Shown one piece after another: positions 1 through 9,506 of a DNA stretch of 32,740 bases (positions are counted from its first letter, which is position 1; each line of letters begins with the position of its first letter). The stretch covers positions 96,785 to 129,524 of the forward strand of contig JAQWDY010000001.1 in the NCBI GenBank assembly GCA_028705215.1, written 5' to 3'. A model generated the notes under the pieces. That model did no database searches and had not been told where the DNA came from. It was given only the letters and a program-made list of their open reading frames with translations. This DNA is from Patescibacteria group bacterium (GTDB lineage Bacteria; Patescibacteriota; Patescibacteriia; Patescibacteriales; UBA12465). Made by a program: the position numbers and the translations under genes.

Positions 1-837
1 GATGCTGATATTTCACGTGCTTGGGCACCACTGAATGCTAAAAAAAGTCGAGTAAAATTCTTGGTACCCAATACTCAAGTTAAGGCGAGGTTGATTATGT
101 ATGGAGTTAAAGAGAGTAGTATACTTATTACTGGCTTTCCTTTGCCAGTTGAAAATATTGGTGAGAAAAATGAGATATTAAAAAAAGATTTGACAAACCG
201 TATTTCTAATCTTGATGTAGATTACGTTTATCGCGAAAAAGAAAAGGCGTTGCTTAAAAAAATAATCCCTGATGCGTTGGAGAATAGGAAAAAGAGACCC
301 ATTAGTATTACTTTTGCGGTTGGCGGTGCGGGGGCACAAAAAGAAATAGGTGGTGAAATTGTGAAAAGATTAGCTTCTCATATAGCAAGGGGAGAGTTTA
401 TAGTTAATTTAATTGCTGGCGTTAGATCTGAGGTAAAAAAATATTTTGAAACAGTGGTGAAAGAAAGTAATTTAGAATTAGGAAAAGACGTAAATATAAT
501 TTATCATAAAGATAAGATTGAATATTTTAAATTATTTAATAAAGTCCTAAGGCAGACGGACATATTATGGACTAAGCCATCAGAGTTGTCTTTTTATAGT
601 GGTTTAGGCTTGCCAATTATTATGTCGGAAACAGTTGGCTCACAAGAAGATTTTAATCGCGCCTGGTTAATTGCTAATGGAGCCGGCATTGATAGTAAGG
701 ATTTGCGTCATGTAGATGAGTGGTTGCCTGATATGTTAAAATCAGGGCGCCTTGCACGAGCAGCGATGGATGGATATTTAAATGCAGAAAATCGAGGATA
801 TTATAATATTGAGAAAGTGATAAAAAATAAAATATGA
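1..837 (+). CDS. GT-B fold glycosyltransferase-like protein (MurG/UDP-glycosyltransferase-like), 5'-truncated by window edge
   Basis: Frame stays open from base 1 (DADISRAWAPLNAKKSRVKFLVPNTQ...); 'GGAGAQKEIG' and 'TKPSELSFYSGLGLPIIMS' resemble GT-B C-terminal domains. Confidence 0.6.
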   Translation, partial: DADISRAWAPLNAKKSRVKFLVPNTQVKARLIMYGVKESSILITGFPLPVENIGEKNEILKKDLTNRISNLDVDYVYREKEKALLKKIIPDALENRKKRPISITFAVGGAGAQKEIGGEIVKRLASHIARGEFIVNLIAGVRSEVKKYFETVVKESNLELGKDVNIIYHKDKIEYFKLFNKVLRQTDILWTKPSELSFYSGLGLPIIMSETVGSQEDFNRAWLIANGAGIDSKDLRHVDEWLPDMLKSGRLARAAMDGYLNAENRGYYNIEKVIKNKI

Positions 838-1772
838 ACTGGTTAACAGTTGCCCTGACAGCTTATTTATTATTAGCTATAGCTAATCTTTTAGATAAGT
901 TTCTAGTTGACAATGTCTTAAAGAGCAGCAAAGCCTATGCCTTTATTAATGGCATGATGGGTTTGCTGGTTTTTGTTGTTGCTCCCTGGTTTTTAAATTG
1001 GCCTGGATTATTCTGGTTTTCCTTTGATATTTTTTCTGGTTTTTTATTTGCACTTGCCCTGTGGTCACTTTATGAAGCTTTAAAGCAAGGTGACGCTTCC
1101 CGGGTTTTGGTTTTTATAGGTGGCCTGACCCCAGTATTTTCAATTATATTATCTATTTTATTATTTCAGGAAAAATTTAGCGCTAATCAGTGGCTCGGAT
1201 TAGGATTCATGTTACTGGGCGTATCATTAATCGCCTTTTTACCGCAGCCAAGAAATTTTTTATGGCGCTTTCTTGGTAAATTGGGTATAAAAAAAGTTAA
1301 TTTTAGAGCGGGGATTGATATCGCTATAGTCTCTGCACTTTTTTATTCTCTTTATTTTGTAGCAACTAAACATGCTTATAATTATCAGCCATTTGTCAGC
1401 ACCTTCTTGTGGACGCGTTTAGGGGCGGCTTTTTTTGTTTCTTTATTTTTATTTAATAAAAAAAATAGATTGGATATTCTTGACTTATTTAAAAAGAAGA
1501 CGCCAACTAAAAATCAGAGCTTAGTAGTGCTAAATCAAGCATTGGGATCTAGTGGATTTTTATTGCAAAATTATGCAATTTCTTTAGGCTCGGTTGCCAT
1601 TATTAACGCCTTGCAGGGCTTCCAGTATGCCTTTTTATTAATTATCAGTTCAGTTTTAGCTGTTTTAGCGCCTAAGTTATTAAAAGAAACTTTTAGTTGG
1701 CCTATTGTTTTGCAAAAAACGGGAGCGGTTTTGTTGATTGGCATAGGTTTGTATTTTATTGCTTTAGCTTAA
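834..1772 (+). CDS. EamA/DMT-superfamily transporter-like membrane protein
   Basis: About 10 hydrophobic segments, duplicated EamA-like architecture; ATGA overlap with upstream stop. Confidence 0.7.
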   Translation: MNWLTVALTAYLLLAIANLLDKFLVDNVLKSSKAYAFINGMMGLLVFVVAPWFLNWPGLFWFSFDIFSGFLFALALWSLYEALKQGDASRVLVFIGGLTPVFSIILSILLFQEKFSANQWLGLGFMLLGVSLIAFLPQPRNFLWRFLGKLGIKKVNFRAGIDIAIVSALFYSLYFVATKHAYNYQPFVSTFLWTRLGAAFFVSLFLFNKKNRLDILDLFKKKTPTKNQSLVVLNQALGSSGFLLQNYAISLGSVAIINALQGFQYAFLLIISSVLAVLAPKLLKETFSWPIVLQKTGAVLLIGIGLYFIALA

Positions 1773-1779
1773 TTGTGCT

Positions 1780-2832
1780 ATGTTTTTTAAACGAATCAAA
1801 AAAATATTACATCGTCGATCAACCCGGTCGTTTGGCAATAAAAAATGGCTATGGTTATTTCTGGTTTTAATAATAATTGTATCCTTTTTTTATTTTACTA
1901 AAATCGCTAAAAATTATCCTTTAAAACAAGACTTAGATCATGCTCCTGATTTTTTCGGTGTTACCTTTTCTACTAAGTTTTGTGAAGAAATTGGCCTTGA
2001 TTGGAAGGAGACATATCTAGCTACTCTTGATGACTTAAAGGTCAAGGAAATACGACTTCCTATTTATTGGGACGAAATTGAGGCTGAGCCAGGTGTTTAT
2101 AATTTTTCCAAATATGATTATATAATTAGTGAAGGTGAAAAACGTGGTGTTAATTTTATTATAAATATTGGTTGGCGTCTGCCGCGTTGGCCGGAGTGCC
2201 ATGCTCCTGATTGGGCGAATAAGGAAACCCTGGAATCAACTAAGGCAAAGGTTGTTAGAATGTTGATAGCAACAGTTAATCATTACAAAGATTATGACTC
2301 AATTGTCGCTTGGCAATTAGAAAATGAGCCCTTTTTTAATGAATTTGGCGTTTGCCCAAAAAGTGATGAGTGGTTTTTTGAGAAAGAATTGGAAACGGTA
2401 AGAGCGCTAGATGATAGGCCGATAATGATTTCTGCCACCGGAGAATTGAGTTTATGGAGCAAGGAGGCGAAATTGGCTGATATTTTCGGTAGCACTTTAT
2501 ATCGAGTTGTTTGGGGTAATTGGACAGGTTATGTTCGTTATCCTATTCCAGCGTGGTTTTATCGTTTTAAGGCTTATTTAGCTGATATTAAACCGGAAAA
2601 TAGAGTAATTATAGAGTTGCAAGCAGAACCCTGGGTGCCGAAAGGAAGTATTATTTATCTTTCCGATGAAGAGGCAAATAAGTCTTTTAATATCGATCAG
2701 TTTAAGGCTAATTTGCAATTCGCTATAAACACTAAGTTTAAAAAGGCTTATTTATGGGGAGTTGAATGGTGGTATTATAAATATAAAAATGGCAACCCCG
2801 AATATTGGGAATTAGCCAAAACATTATTTTAA
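1780..2832 (+). CDS. Membrane-anchored glycoside hydrolase, clan GH-A-like (cellulase/beta-galactosidase-like TIM barrel)
   Basis: N-terminal TM anchor; 'EIRLPIYWDEIEAEPGVYNFSKYD', acid/base-like 'WQLENEP', later 'VIIELQAEPW' nucleophile-like motif. Confidence 0.7.
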   Translation: MFFKRIKKILHRRSTRSFGNKKWLWLFLVLIIIVSFFYFTKIAKNYPLKQDLDHAPDFFGVTFSTKFCEEIGLDWKETYLATLDDLKVKEIRLPIYWDEIEAEPGVYNFSKYDYIISEGEKRGVNFIINIGWRLPRWPECHAPDWANKETLESTKAKVVRMLIATVNHYKDYDSIVAWQLENEPFFNEFGVCPKSDEWFFEKELETVRALDDRPIMISATGELSLWSKEAKLADIFGSTLYRVVWGNWTGYVRYPIPAWFYRFKAYLADIKPENRVIIELQAEPWVPKGSIIYLSDEEANKSFNIDQFKANLQFAINTKFKKAYLWGVEWWYYKYKNGNPEYWELAKTLF

Positions 2833-3540
2833 ATGTTATCTATTATTATTCCAACTTTAAATGAAGAAAAATACCTACCCCGTTTACTTGAGTCTATAAA
2901 AAGGCAAGAATTTTCTGATTATGAAATTATTGTGTCTGATGCCGGATCTAGTGATAAGACAAAAATGGTTGCAGAAAACTATGGTGCTAATTTTATTTTA
3001 AGTAATAAAATAAAACATCCGTCCTTTCAGCGCAACAAAGGGGCAGAAATTTCTAAAGGAGGCATTTTATTATTTTTAGATGCTGACTCTGTTTTACCAG
3101 ATGGATTTTTGCAAAAAACAGTTAATCAGTTTAAGGCAAAAAATTTAGTTAGCGCTGGTTTTTATATTAAATTTAATCCTAATCATTGGTATTATAATAT
3201 TTATTCTTTTATCTCAAATTCTATTTGTTTTTTTAAACAAAGAGGCCGTCACCCCGCTTCCGTCGGGGCAGGCATCGTGGCTAAAAGGGACGCTCATTTC
3301 CTTATTAACGGCTTTGATTTAAGGGTTTTTTTGGCTGAGGATTATGATTATTGTTCGCGTATTAATAGGATTGGTAAATTTAGAATGATTAAAGGTATTC
3401 GCTTGCTTTATTCATCTCGTCGCATACAAAAGGAGGGTTTTTGGATTTCTGGTTGGAAATGGTTTCGCATGGGACTTTATACTTTAACTTGTCGTTCCAT
3501 TAAAAAAGAAATAATAAAATATGATTTCGGTAAATTTTAA
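2833..3540 (+). CDS. Glycosyltransferase family 2
   Basis: N-terminal 'LSIIIPTLNEEKYLPRLLESIKRQ...DYEIIVSDAGSSDKT' and 'LFLDADSVLP'. Confidence 0.88.
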   Translation: MLSIIIPTLNEEKYLPRLLESIKRQEFSDYEIIVSDAGSSDKTKMVAENYGANFILSNKIKHPSFQRNKGAEISKGGILLFLDADSVLPDGFLQKTVNQFKAKNLVSAGFYIKFNPNHWYYNIYSFISNSICFFKQRGRHPASVGAGIVAKRDAHFLINGFDLRVFLAEDYDYCSRINRIGKFRMIKGIRLLYSSRRIQKEGFWISGWKWFRMGLYTLTCRSIKKEIIKYDFGKF

Positions 3541-3928
3541 AAAGAGCCCAGAAAACTTGTTAAGAATTTTAATAGCTTTAACCTTTTTATCCGCTGGAAT
3601 TTTTAGGGTTATAAATCCAAGCTTTGCTAGTCTGGAGTTGAAAAATTTATACTTGCCAGCATTTTTTAGTTTGCCCCTGATTTTTTTGGAAATAGGTGGA
3701 GGGGCATATCTTTTAACAAGAGGAAAGTATTATCGTCAAGTTTTACTTATTTTTATTATCTTTTTAATTTTTGCCCTGACAAATGCTTTAAGAGTTGATT
3801 TTGCTGGTTTGGTTAAAAACGTTAGCGAGCTTTTTGTTTTTAATTTAACGCCAACCGATTTCTTTCTACACTTTGTTTTACTCGTTGTTTTATTGTTTCT
3901 ATTTTTGAAGAAAAAGAAAACTATTTAA
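3521..3928 (+). CDS. DoxX/MauE-like four-TM membrane protein
   Basis: 135 aa, four hydrophobic segments, 'LSAGIFRVINP' DoxX-like start; overlaps upstream GT2 by 20 nt. Confidence 0.5.
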   Translation: MISVNFKKSPENLLRILIALTFLSAGIFRVINPSFASLELKNLYLPAFFSLPLIFLEIGGGAYLLTRGKYYRQVLLIFIIFLIFALTNALRVDFAGLVKNVSELFVFNLTPTDFFLHFVLLVVLLFLFLKKKKTI

Positions 3929-3934
3929 TAAATA

Positions 3935-3963
3935 AAAATAGTCCTCATTGTAGGACTATTTTT
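3935..3963. terminator. Intrinsic terminator (likely bidirectional)
   Basis: AAAATAGTCCT-cattgt-AGGACTATTTT perfect stem with flanking A/T tracts. Confidence 0.85.
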
Positions 3964-3970
3964 CTAAGTG

Positions 3971-4043
3971 AGCGGGTAACGGGAATCGAACCCGTCTCTT
4001 CAGCTTGGAAGGCTGACATAATAAACCACTATACGATACCCGC
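3971..4043 (-). tRNA. tRNA-Gly (anticodon TCC)
   Basis: Reverse complement GCGGGTATCGTATAGTGGTTTATTATGTCAGCCTTCCAAGCTGAAGAGACGGGTTCGATTCCCGTTACCCGCT folds as a cloverleaf; anticodon loop CTTCCAA. Confidence 0.95.
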
Positions 4044-4099
4044 CTGATTAAAAACTATTTTAAATATTATAAGAAAATACTAGGAAAGTCAATTTTTAG

Positions 4100-5269
4100 T
4101 TATTTTGTATCTGTAATAAAAGAAATTGAAAAAAATGCTGGAATAAGAATTATAGCTAGAACTAAAAAGACATAGTTTATTGGTAAAAATAATATACTTA
4201 AGGCGCCAAAGGCAGCGCCGATTACATAACCTAAGGGCCCGGTCATTCGAAACACATTAATTAAACCCAAATCTTTAGCACTTACGTTTTTAAAAAAATA
4301 TGAATCACGAGTGGCCTCAACCATGGCTGCGCCAACGCGACTAAAAAATAATGTAATTGCCCACAAAATTACAGCCGGAGTTTTAATATAGAAAAATAAT
4401 AAAGAAGAGGCAAAAATTATAAGTAGGCCTAAAAGCATTATCTCTTTTTCTCCCAGATATTTATCAGCCATTAAGCCAACGGGTATTTCAAAGATGACAA
4501 AAGGCAAGAGCATAAAAGAAAACATCCAACCTAAATTAGCCCAATCAATACCAAGTGTTTGGTGAAGATATATAGGAATATATAATACCACGCCACTGAA
4601 AAATATATTTAAAGCAGTGGCCGCAATAAAAACGCCTTTCAAATTTTGGTTTTTCCATATTTTTAGAAAACTGACAATAATTTTTTCCTTAGTTTTCTTT
4701 GTTTTATCTTTTAAATTATTTTTTTGTTTTTCAATTACTAAAAATACGGGGATCAATAAAAGGGCTGCTAATAGAAATGGCAAGGAATAACCGCCTTTTT
4801 CAATTAAATTAGCGGAAATTATAGGACCTATAATCCAACCAAGATTATAGAAAGTTAGGTAGATCGTTCTTATTTTTCCGGTGTCCTTATCATCAGAAAC
4901 CTCTTCTAAGTAAATATCGATATTAATCCAAATTAAATTAGAAGTGACTATAAAAAGCATTAAACTAACAGTGGCGGAAATGGGTCCGCTAGTCGCGGCC
5001 AGTGAAAGCAAGCTCGCGCCGAGTAAAATAAGGATATTTTTACTAGTAAAATAATTACCCAATTTATGGATTATATTTGGAAAATTAGCGATCGTTATTA
5101 AGGTGATAAAGTTGCTGATAACAAAAAACAAACTTATCCAACTAAGGCTAATGTGTTTTTCCAAGAAACTAGATTGGATATAAGATATAAGGGCAACTGA
5201 AGAAGCAATTATAAATCCGAGAAAGTATAAAGTCACCCTTCTTGCCTTATTAGCTTTTTTTACTGGCAT
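4100..5269 (-). CDS. Major facilitator superfamily transporter
   Basis: 389 aa, about 12 TM segments, 'FEIPVGLMADKYLGEKEIMLLG' MFS loop motif. Confidence 0.8.
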   Translation of the reverse strand: MPVKKANKARRVTLYFLGFIIASSVALISYIQSSFLEKHISLSWISLFFVISNFITLITIANFPNIIHKLGNYFTSKNILILLGASLLSLAATSGPISATVSLMLFIVTSNLIWINIDIYLEEVSDDKDTGKIRTIYLTFYNLGWIIGPIISANLIEKGGYSLPFLLAALLLIPVFLVIEKQKNNLKDKTKKTKEKIIVSFLKIWKNQNLKGVFIAATALNIFFSGVVLYIPIYLHQTLGIDWANLGWMFSFMLLPFVIFEIPVGLMADKYLGEKEIMLLGLLIIFASSLLFFYIKTPAVILWAITLFFSRVGAAMVEATRDSYFFKNVSAKDLGLINVFRMTGPLGYVIGAAFGALSILFLPINYVFLVLAIILIPAFFSISFITDTK

Positions 5270-6080
5270 GAATGTTAATAATTAAAATAAAAACGGCAAC
5301 AAAAATAAAAAATAGACTAATTATTTGTGGCCATCGTAAATAAAATAGAATTAAGGTATCATCAAGACGAATAAATTCTAAAAAGAAACGTAATATAGAA
5401 TATAATATCACATAAGTGGCGGTTACTACAACATAGGATGACGTTAAGTGGCTGCTTGTTTTTTTATGAAGATTAATTTTCTCTATCATTATAATTAGTA
5501 AGATAAAAATTACAAATGAGCCCAAACTTTCATATAGAAAAGTTGGATGAAAATGAGTGTGGTTTAAGAAATCAAAGGGACGATTTATTATTTCAATTGG
5601 AATTCCCCAAGGTAGACTTGTCGGGAGGCCAAATAATTCTTGATTAAAATAGTTACCAAATCGGCCGATTGCTTGGCCTAAGGCTAGTCCCGGTACAAGC
5701 ATTGCCGTCATTTTAAAAAATGGCATTTTTTCTCTTTTTGAAAAAAAATAAATGACAATTAATCCAGCAATAATTGCTCCATGAATAGCTAGTCCTCCTT
5801 GCCAAATTTTTAATATTTGCGAAGGGTTATCAATATAGTAGGGGAGAAATAGAAGGACGTCATACAAGCGAGCGCCAATTAATCCAAAAATTATTAAATA
5901 AAAACTTAAGTCAATAACTTTTTCTGAATTAAAATTAAAATATTTTTTCCCTAAACGAAGAGTGATAAGAAGTGCTGCTAGAATTCCTAAACTAACAAAA
6001 AGGCCATACCAACGTAAAGCAAAGGGACCAAAAGTTGTAATTATAGGTTGCGGAAAAAAATTATGAAGAAGATTAAACAT
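5250..6080 (-). CDS. lgt: Prolipoprotein diacylglyceryl transferase
   Basis: 'GARLYDVLLFLPYY', 'GGLAIHGAIIAGL', 'LGQAIGRFGNYFNQELFG' Lgt signatures. Confidence 0.93.
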   Translation of the reverse strand: MFNLLHNFFPQPIITTFGPFALRWYGLFVSLGILAALLITLRLGKKYFNFNSEKVIDLSFYLIIFGLIGARLYDVLLFLPYYIDNPSQILKIWQGGLAIHGAIIAGLIVIYFFSKREKMPFFKMTAMLVPGLALGQAIGRFGNYFNQELFGLPTSLPWGIPIEIINRPFDFLNHTHFHPTFLYESLGSFVIFILLIIMIEKINLHKKTSSHLTSSYVVVTATYVILYSILRFFLEFIRLDDTLILFYLRWPQIISLFFIFVAVFILIINIHASKKS

Positions 6081-6086
6081 ATTTAA

Positions 6087-6115
6087 ATTTTAGCAATTAA
6101 CAGCAATTAAAGCAA
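6087..6115 (-). promoter_or_regulatory. Predicted sigma70-type promoter for lgt; TSS would fall at or near ATG (leaderless)
   Basis: Minus strand TTGCTT-N17-TAAAAT followed by TTAAAT then ATG (6080). Confidence 0.5.
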
Positions 6116-6120
6116 AATAA

Positions 6121-6144
6121 AAAACACCTTTTTAGGTGTTTCTT
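6121..6144 (-). terminator. Intrinsic terminator downstream of tRNA-Leu
   Basis: Minus strand AAACACCTAAAAAGGTGTTTTTTATTTT. Confidence 0.75.
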
Positions 6145-6145
6145 G

Positions 6146-6227
6146 TGCGGACGGAGAGACTCGAACTCTCAAGGGTCGCCCCGCTTGGTCCTAAGCCAAG
6201 TGCGTCTACCAGTTTCGCCACGTCCGC
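6146..6227 (-). tRNA. tRNA-Leu (anticodon TAG)
   Basis: Reverse complement GCGGACGTGGCGAAACTGGTAGACGCACTTGGCTTAGGACCAAGCGGGGCGACCCTTGAGAGTTCGAGTCTCTCCGTCCGCA; long variable arm; anticodon TAG. Confidence 0.95.
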
Positions 6228-6310
6228 TTGTTTTATATATTAAATGATATTTTAAAGAAAGTAAAGTTTATGTTATAATTAAAAAATAATAAAGTAATCA
6301 ATCTTCATTT

Positions 6311-8722
6311 ATGGGAAAATATAAATTCATTAAATTTTTTGACGAACTTACTATTAAAGACGTTCCTTATGTGGGTGGTAAAAATGCTTCTTTAGGAGAA
6401 ATGTATCGTTCTTTATCTAGTAAGGGTCTAAGAGTTCCCAATGGTTTTGCCACTACTTCAGAAGCGTATCGTTATTTTTTAGATTCTGCCAAACTTAAAC
6501 CAAAAATCAGAAAAATTTTAAAGGGGCTTGATACTCACAATGTTAAAGATTTAATGAAGCGTGGCAAGGAAGTAAGAGAATTGATTTTAGATACCCCCTT
6601 TCCGGATGATTTTATTTCCGAAATTAAACTTGCTTATAAGGAATTATCAGTCTTCTATAAAAGCAAAAGATTGGATGTTGCGGTTCGTTCAAGTGCGACC
6701 GCTGAAGATTTGCCTGACGCTTCTTTTGCTGGACAGCAAGAAACTTTTTTAAATATTTATGGAGAAAACAATTTATTGAATGCGGTAAAGGGTTGTATTG
6801 CGTCTCTTTTTACTAATCGCGCAATTTCTTATCGAGTTGACAAGAAGTTTAATCATTTTTCTATTGCCTTATCTGTTGGTGTTCAAAAAATGGTTAGAGC
6901 TGATTTGGGCTCATCAGGGGTAATGTTTACAATTGACACAGAGTCAGGTTTTAAAGACGCAGTGCTTATTAATTCTATATATGGATTGGGGGAAAATATA
7001 GTTCAGGGAAAAGTAAACCCTGATGAATTTTATTATTTTAAACCAACTGAGACGATTATATCTAAAAGCATCGGGCAGAAGGCAATTAAAATGGTCTATG
7101 ATTCTAAAGGGAGAAAGCCAGTAAAAAATATAGCAGTAAGTGAAACAGATAGATTTAAATATTCAATTTCTGATAAAGAGGCTATTCAGTTAGCAAAGTG
7201 GGGCGTAATGATAGAAAAGCATTACAAACGACCAATGGATATTGAATGGGCGCTTGATGGCAAGGATAAGAAGCTCTATATTACTCAAGCACGACCCGAG
7301 ACCGTGCAAAGCCAAGTTAATCCTAATGTCATAGAAAGATATAATCTAAAGGAAAAGTCTAAAATTATTTGTTCTGGTCAAAGTGTTGGTAATAAAATAG
7401 GAGCCGGAGTGGCTAATAGAATAATGGGAGTAAAAGATATTCATAAATTTAAGCCTGGTCAGGTCTTAGTTACTGATATGACAGATCCTGATTGGGAACC
7501 AATTATGAAAATCGCTTCAGCTATTGTTACTGATAAGGGAGGAAGAACTTGTCATGCGGCGATAGTATCTCGTGAGCTTGGTATTCCCTGTGTTGTTGGC
7601 GCAAAAAGCGCTTCTAAAAAAATTAAGAGTGGCAAAAGAATAACGGTTGACTGTTCTCAAGGTGAGGTTGGTTATGTTTATGATAAAGAATTACTTTTTT
7701 CTATAAATAAAACAGATATTCTAAATTTAAAAAGGCCAAAGACAAAAATCATGTTAAATATTGGTGAACCTGATAAAGCATTTTTAAACTCTTTTATTCC
7801 CAACGATGGGGTCGGTTTAGCTCGTTTGGAGTTTATTATTAATAATTATATTAAAGTTCATCCTCTCGCACTTGCTAATTATAATAAGTTAACTGATAAA
7901 GGGGCAAAACAAAAGATAGATCGCCTGACTAAAGGTTATAAAAATAAGAAACAATATTTTATTGATCGTCTAGCGCAGGGCATGGGAATCATTGCCGCTG
8001 CCTTTTATCCTAAAGAGGTTATATTTCGTTTAAGTGACTTTAAAAGTAATGAGTATGCTAATTTAATTGGTGGTAGAGAGTTTGAGCCGATAGAGGCTAA
8101 CCCCATGATTGGCTACAGGGGTGCTAGCCGTTATTATTCCAAACTTTTTTTGTCAGCCTTTAAAATGGAATGTCAGGCAATAAAAATTGTAAGAGAAAAA
8201 ATGAAACTAGATAATTTGAAACTGATGGTTCCTTTTTGTCGCACCATAGAAGAGGGTAAAATGATTTTACAAATTATGGAGGAAAATGGCCTTAAACGAG
8301 GTGATAGGGGCTTAGAAATATATGTTATGGCTGAGATTCCAGCTAATATTATTTTAGCGGAACAGTTTTGTAAAATATTTGATGGTTTTTCTATTGGATC
8401 TAATGACTTAACACAGCTGACATTAGGTATAGACCGTGATTCAGGAGGAACTTTAGAAATTTTAGGATTATCTGATGAAAGAAATGAGGCGGTTAAAGAG
8501 TTGATTAAAAAAATTATAGCGGTGGCAAAGAAAAATAAGAAGAAAGTGGGAATTTGTGGCCAAGGACCTAGTGATTTTCCAGAAATAGCATCCTTTTTGG
8601 TTGAAAATAAAATAGATAGTATGTCCTTAACTCCTGATAGTGCGGTTGAGACAACTATGGCAGTTTACAATACTGAGAAAAAGATGAAAAAGGGGAAAAG
8701 TTTGTTAAGCTATTTTTTTTAA
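6311..8722 (+). CDS. ppsA: Phosphoenolpyruvate synthase (pyruvate, water dikinase)
   Basis: 803 aa; N-terminal PPDK/PEP-synthase ATP-grasp 'VRSSATAEDLPDASFAGQQETFLN'; catalytic His 'KGGRTCHAAIVSRELGIPCVVG'; C-terminal 'FSIGSNDLTQLTLGIDRDSG' and 'GICGQGPSDFPE'. Confidence 0.96.
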   Translation: MGKYKFIKFFDELTIKDVPYVGGKNASLGEMYRSLSSKGLRVPNGFATTSEAYRYFLDSAKLKPKIRKILKGLDTHNVKDLMKRGKEVRELILDTPFPDDFISEIKLAYKELSVFYKSKRLDVAVRSSATAEDLPDASFAGQQETFLNIYGENNLLNAVKGCIASLFTNRAISYRVDKKFNHFSIALSVGVQKMVRADLGSSGVMFTIDTESGFKDAVLINSIYGLGENIVQGKVNPDEFYYFKPTETIISKSIGQKAIKMVYDSKGRKPVKNIAVSETDRFKYSISDKEAIQLAKWGVMIEKHYKRPMDIEWALDGKDKKLYITQARPETVQSQVNPNVIERYNLKEKSKIICSGQSVGNKIGAGVANRIMGVKDIHKFKPGQVLVTDMTDPDWEPIMKIASAIVTDKGGRTCHAAIVSRELGIPCVVGAKSASKKIKSGKRITVDCSQGEVGYVYDKELLFSINKTDILNLKRPKTKIMLNIGEPDKAFLNSFIPNDGVGLARLEFIINNYIKVHPLALANYNKLTDKGAKQKIDRLTKGYKNKKQYFIDRLAQGMGIIAAAFYPKEVIFRLSDFKSNEYANLIGGREFEPIEANPMIGYRGASRYYSKLFLSAFKMECQAIKIVREKMKLDNLKLMVPFCRTIEEGKMILQIMEENGLKRGDRGLEIYVMAEIPANIILAEQFCKIFDGFSIGSNDLTQLTLGIDRDSGGTLEILGLSDERNEAVKELIKKIIAVAKKNKKKVGICGQGPSDFPEIASFLVENKIDSMSLTPDSAVETTMAVYNTEKKMKKGKSLLSYFF

Positions 8723-8740
8723 ACTTGTTTGTTAAATAAA

Positions 8741-8766
8741 AAAAGAGGGCAGCTGCCCTCTTTTTT
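8741..8766. terminator. Bidirectional intrinsic terminator between convergent ppsA and 3D-domain gene
   Basis: Near-perfect palindrome AAAAGAGGGCAGCTGCCCTCTTTT plus T tract. Confidence 0.92.
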
Positions 8767-8789
8767 ATTACTTTTTATCTTATTTTGTC

Positions 8790-9371
8790 TTATTCAATAA
8801 TTTCAATCTTTGCAATTTTAACACCAAACTTTTTTGCATCTTGATAGTCTAACATCCAAATATCAACTCGATCAGTATAACGTTGATTCATACGATCACG
8901 AACAACGAAAACGCGGTCGCCAAATAATTCAGGGATTCTAACCTTGGTACCAAAACGAAGAAAGTTGGCAGCAATGGTATCTTCTATTCCATGTTCACAG
9001 ACATTAAACCCATTGGCTGTTATGCACGGGGTATCATCTGTTTGTCGCGGATCGGAATTATAAGCAGTCATAGTGTAAAAGCCGGTTCTTAAAACCTCCA
9101 CTTCTTTATCTGTGTGAGCAGGAAGAAAAGCTCTCTTTATTGACTCATCCATGGTCTCACTTTTTGTTAATACTTCATTGTTTATCAATGAATCAGTTAT
9201 AACTACTTCATTTTCTAGTAAATCGTTATTTTGCGCAACTGCTTGATTGGCCAGAGTTGGCGCAAAAAAGAGGACAAATTGAAAAATACAAGCAATGATG
9301 ATGTATAATAATAGGCTTTGTTTGCTACTGAGAGGAATAATTTCTTCTCGCAACAATTTCATTTGTTTCAT
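8790..9371 (-). CDS. 3D-domain (MltA/YabE C-terminal-like) cell-wall protein with N-terminal TM/signal
   Basis: 'TAYNSDPRQTDDTPCITANGFNV...IAANFLRFGTKVRIPELFGDRVFVVRDRMNQRYTDRVDIWM' is a typical 3D domain with conserved Asp residues; start moved to ATG at 9371 because the ORF-track TTG (9473) is the -35 box. Confidence 0.85.
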   Translation of the reverse strand: MKQMKLLREEIIPLSSKQSLLLYIIIACIFQFVLFFAPTLANQAVAQNNDLLENEVVITDSLINNEVLTKSETMDESIKRAFLPAHTDKEVEVLRTGFYTMTAYNSDPRQTDDTPCITANGFNVCEHGIEDTIAANFLRFGTKVRIPELFGDRVFVVRDRMNQRYTDRVDIWMLDYQDAKKFGVKIAKIEIIE

Positions 9372-9386
9372 ATAGATTATTTTTTT

Positions 9387-9433
9387 AAATAAAAAATCCC
9401 TAGCATAATGATGATTATCAAGCTTGGGATTTT
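9387..9433 (-). promoter_or_regulatory. Terminator-like hairpin in the 5' leader of the 3D-domain gene (candidate attenuator or 5' stem-loop)
   Basis: Minus strand AAAATCCCaAGCttgATAATcatcATTATGCTaGGGATTTTTTATTT. Confidence 0.65.
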
Positions 9434-9444
9434 CTTGACCAATT

Positions 9445-9473
9445 ATTGTAGCATCTTGTTTAAAAAAAGTCAA
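9445..9473 (-). promoter_or_regulatory. Sigma70-type promoter of 3D-domain gene
   Basis: Minus strand TTGACT-N17-TACAAT. Confidence 0.75.
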
Positions 9474-9506
9474 GGGTAGTTAAACTATTTTAATGTAAAA
9501 TATAAA

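Noticed and set aside
2292-2495. Minus-strand ORF inside the GH-A-like gene
   Set aside because: Antisense to a convincing CDS
9372-9473. N-terminal extension of the 3D-domain ORF
   Set aside because: Its TTG start is the -35 element and the segment contains the -10 and leader hairpin
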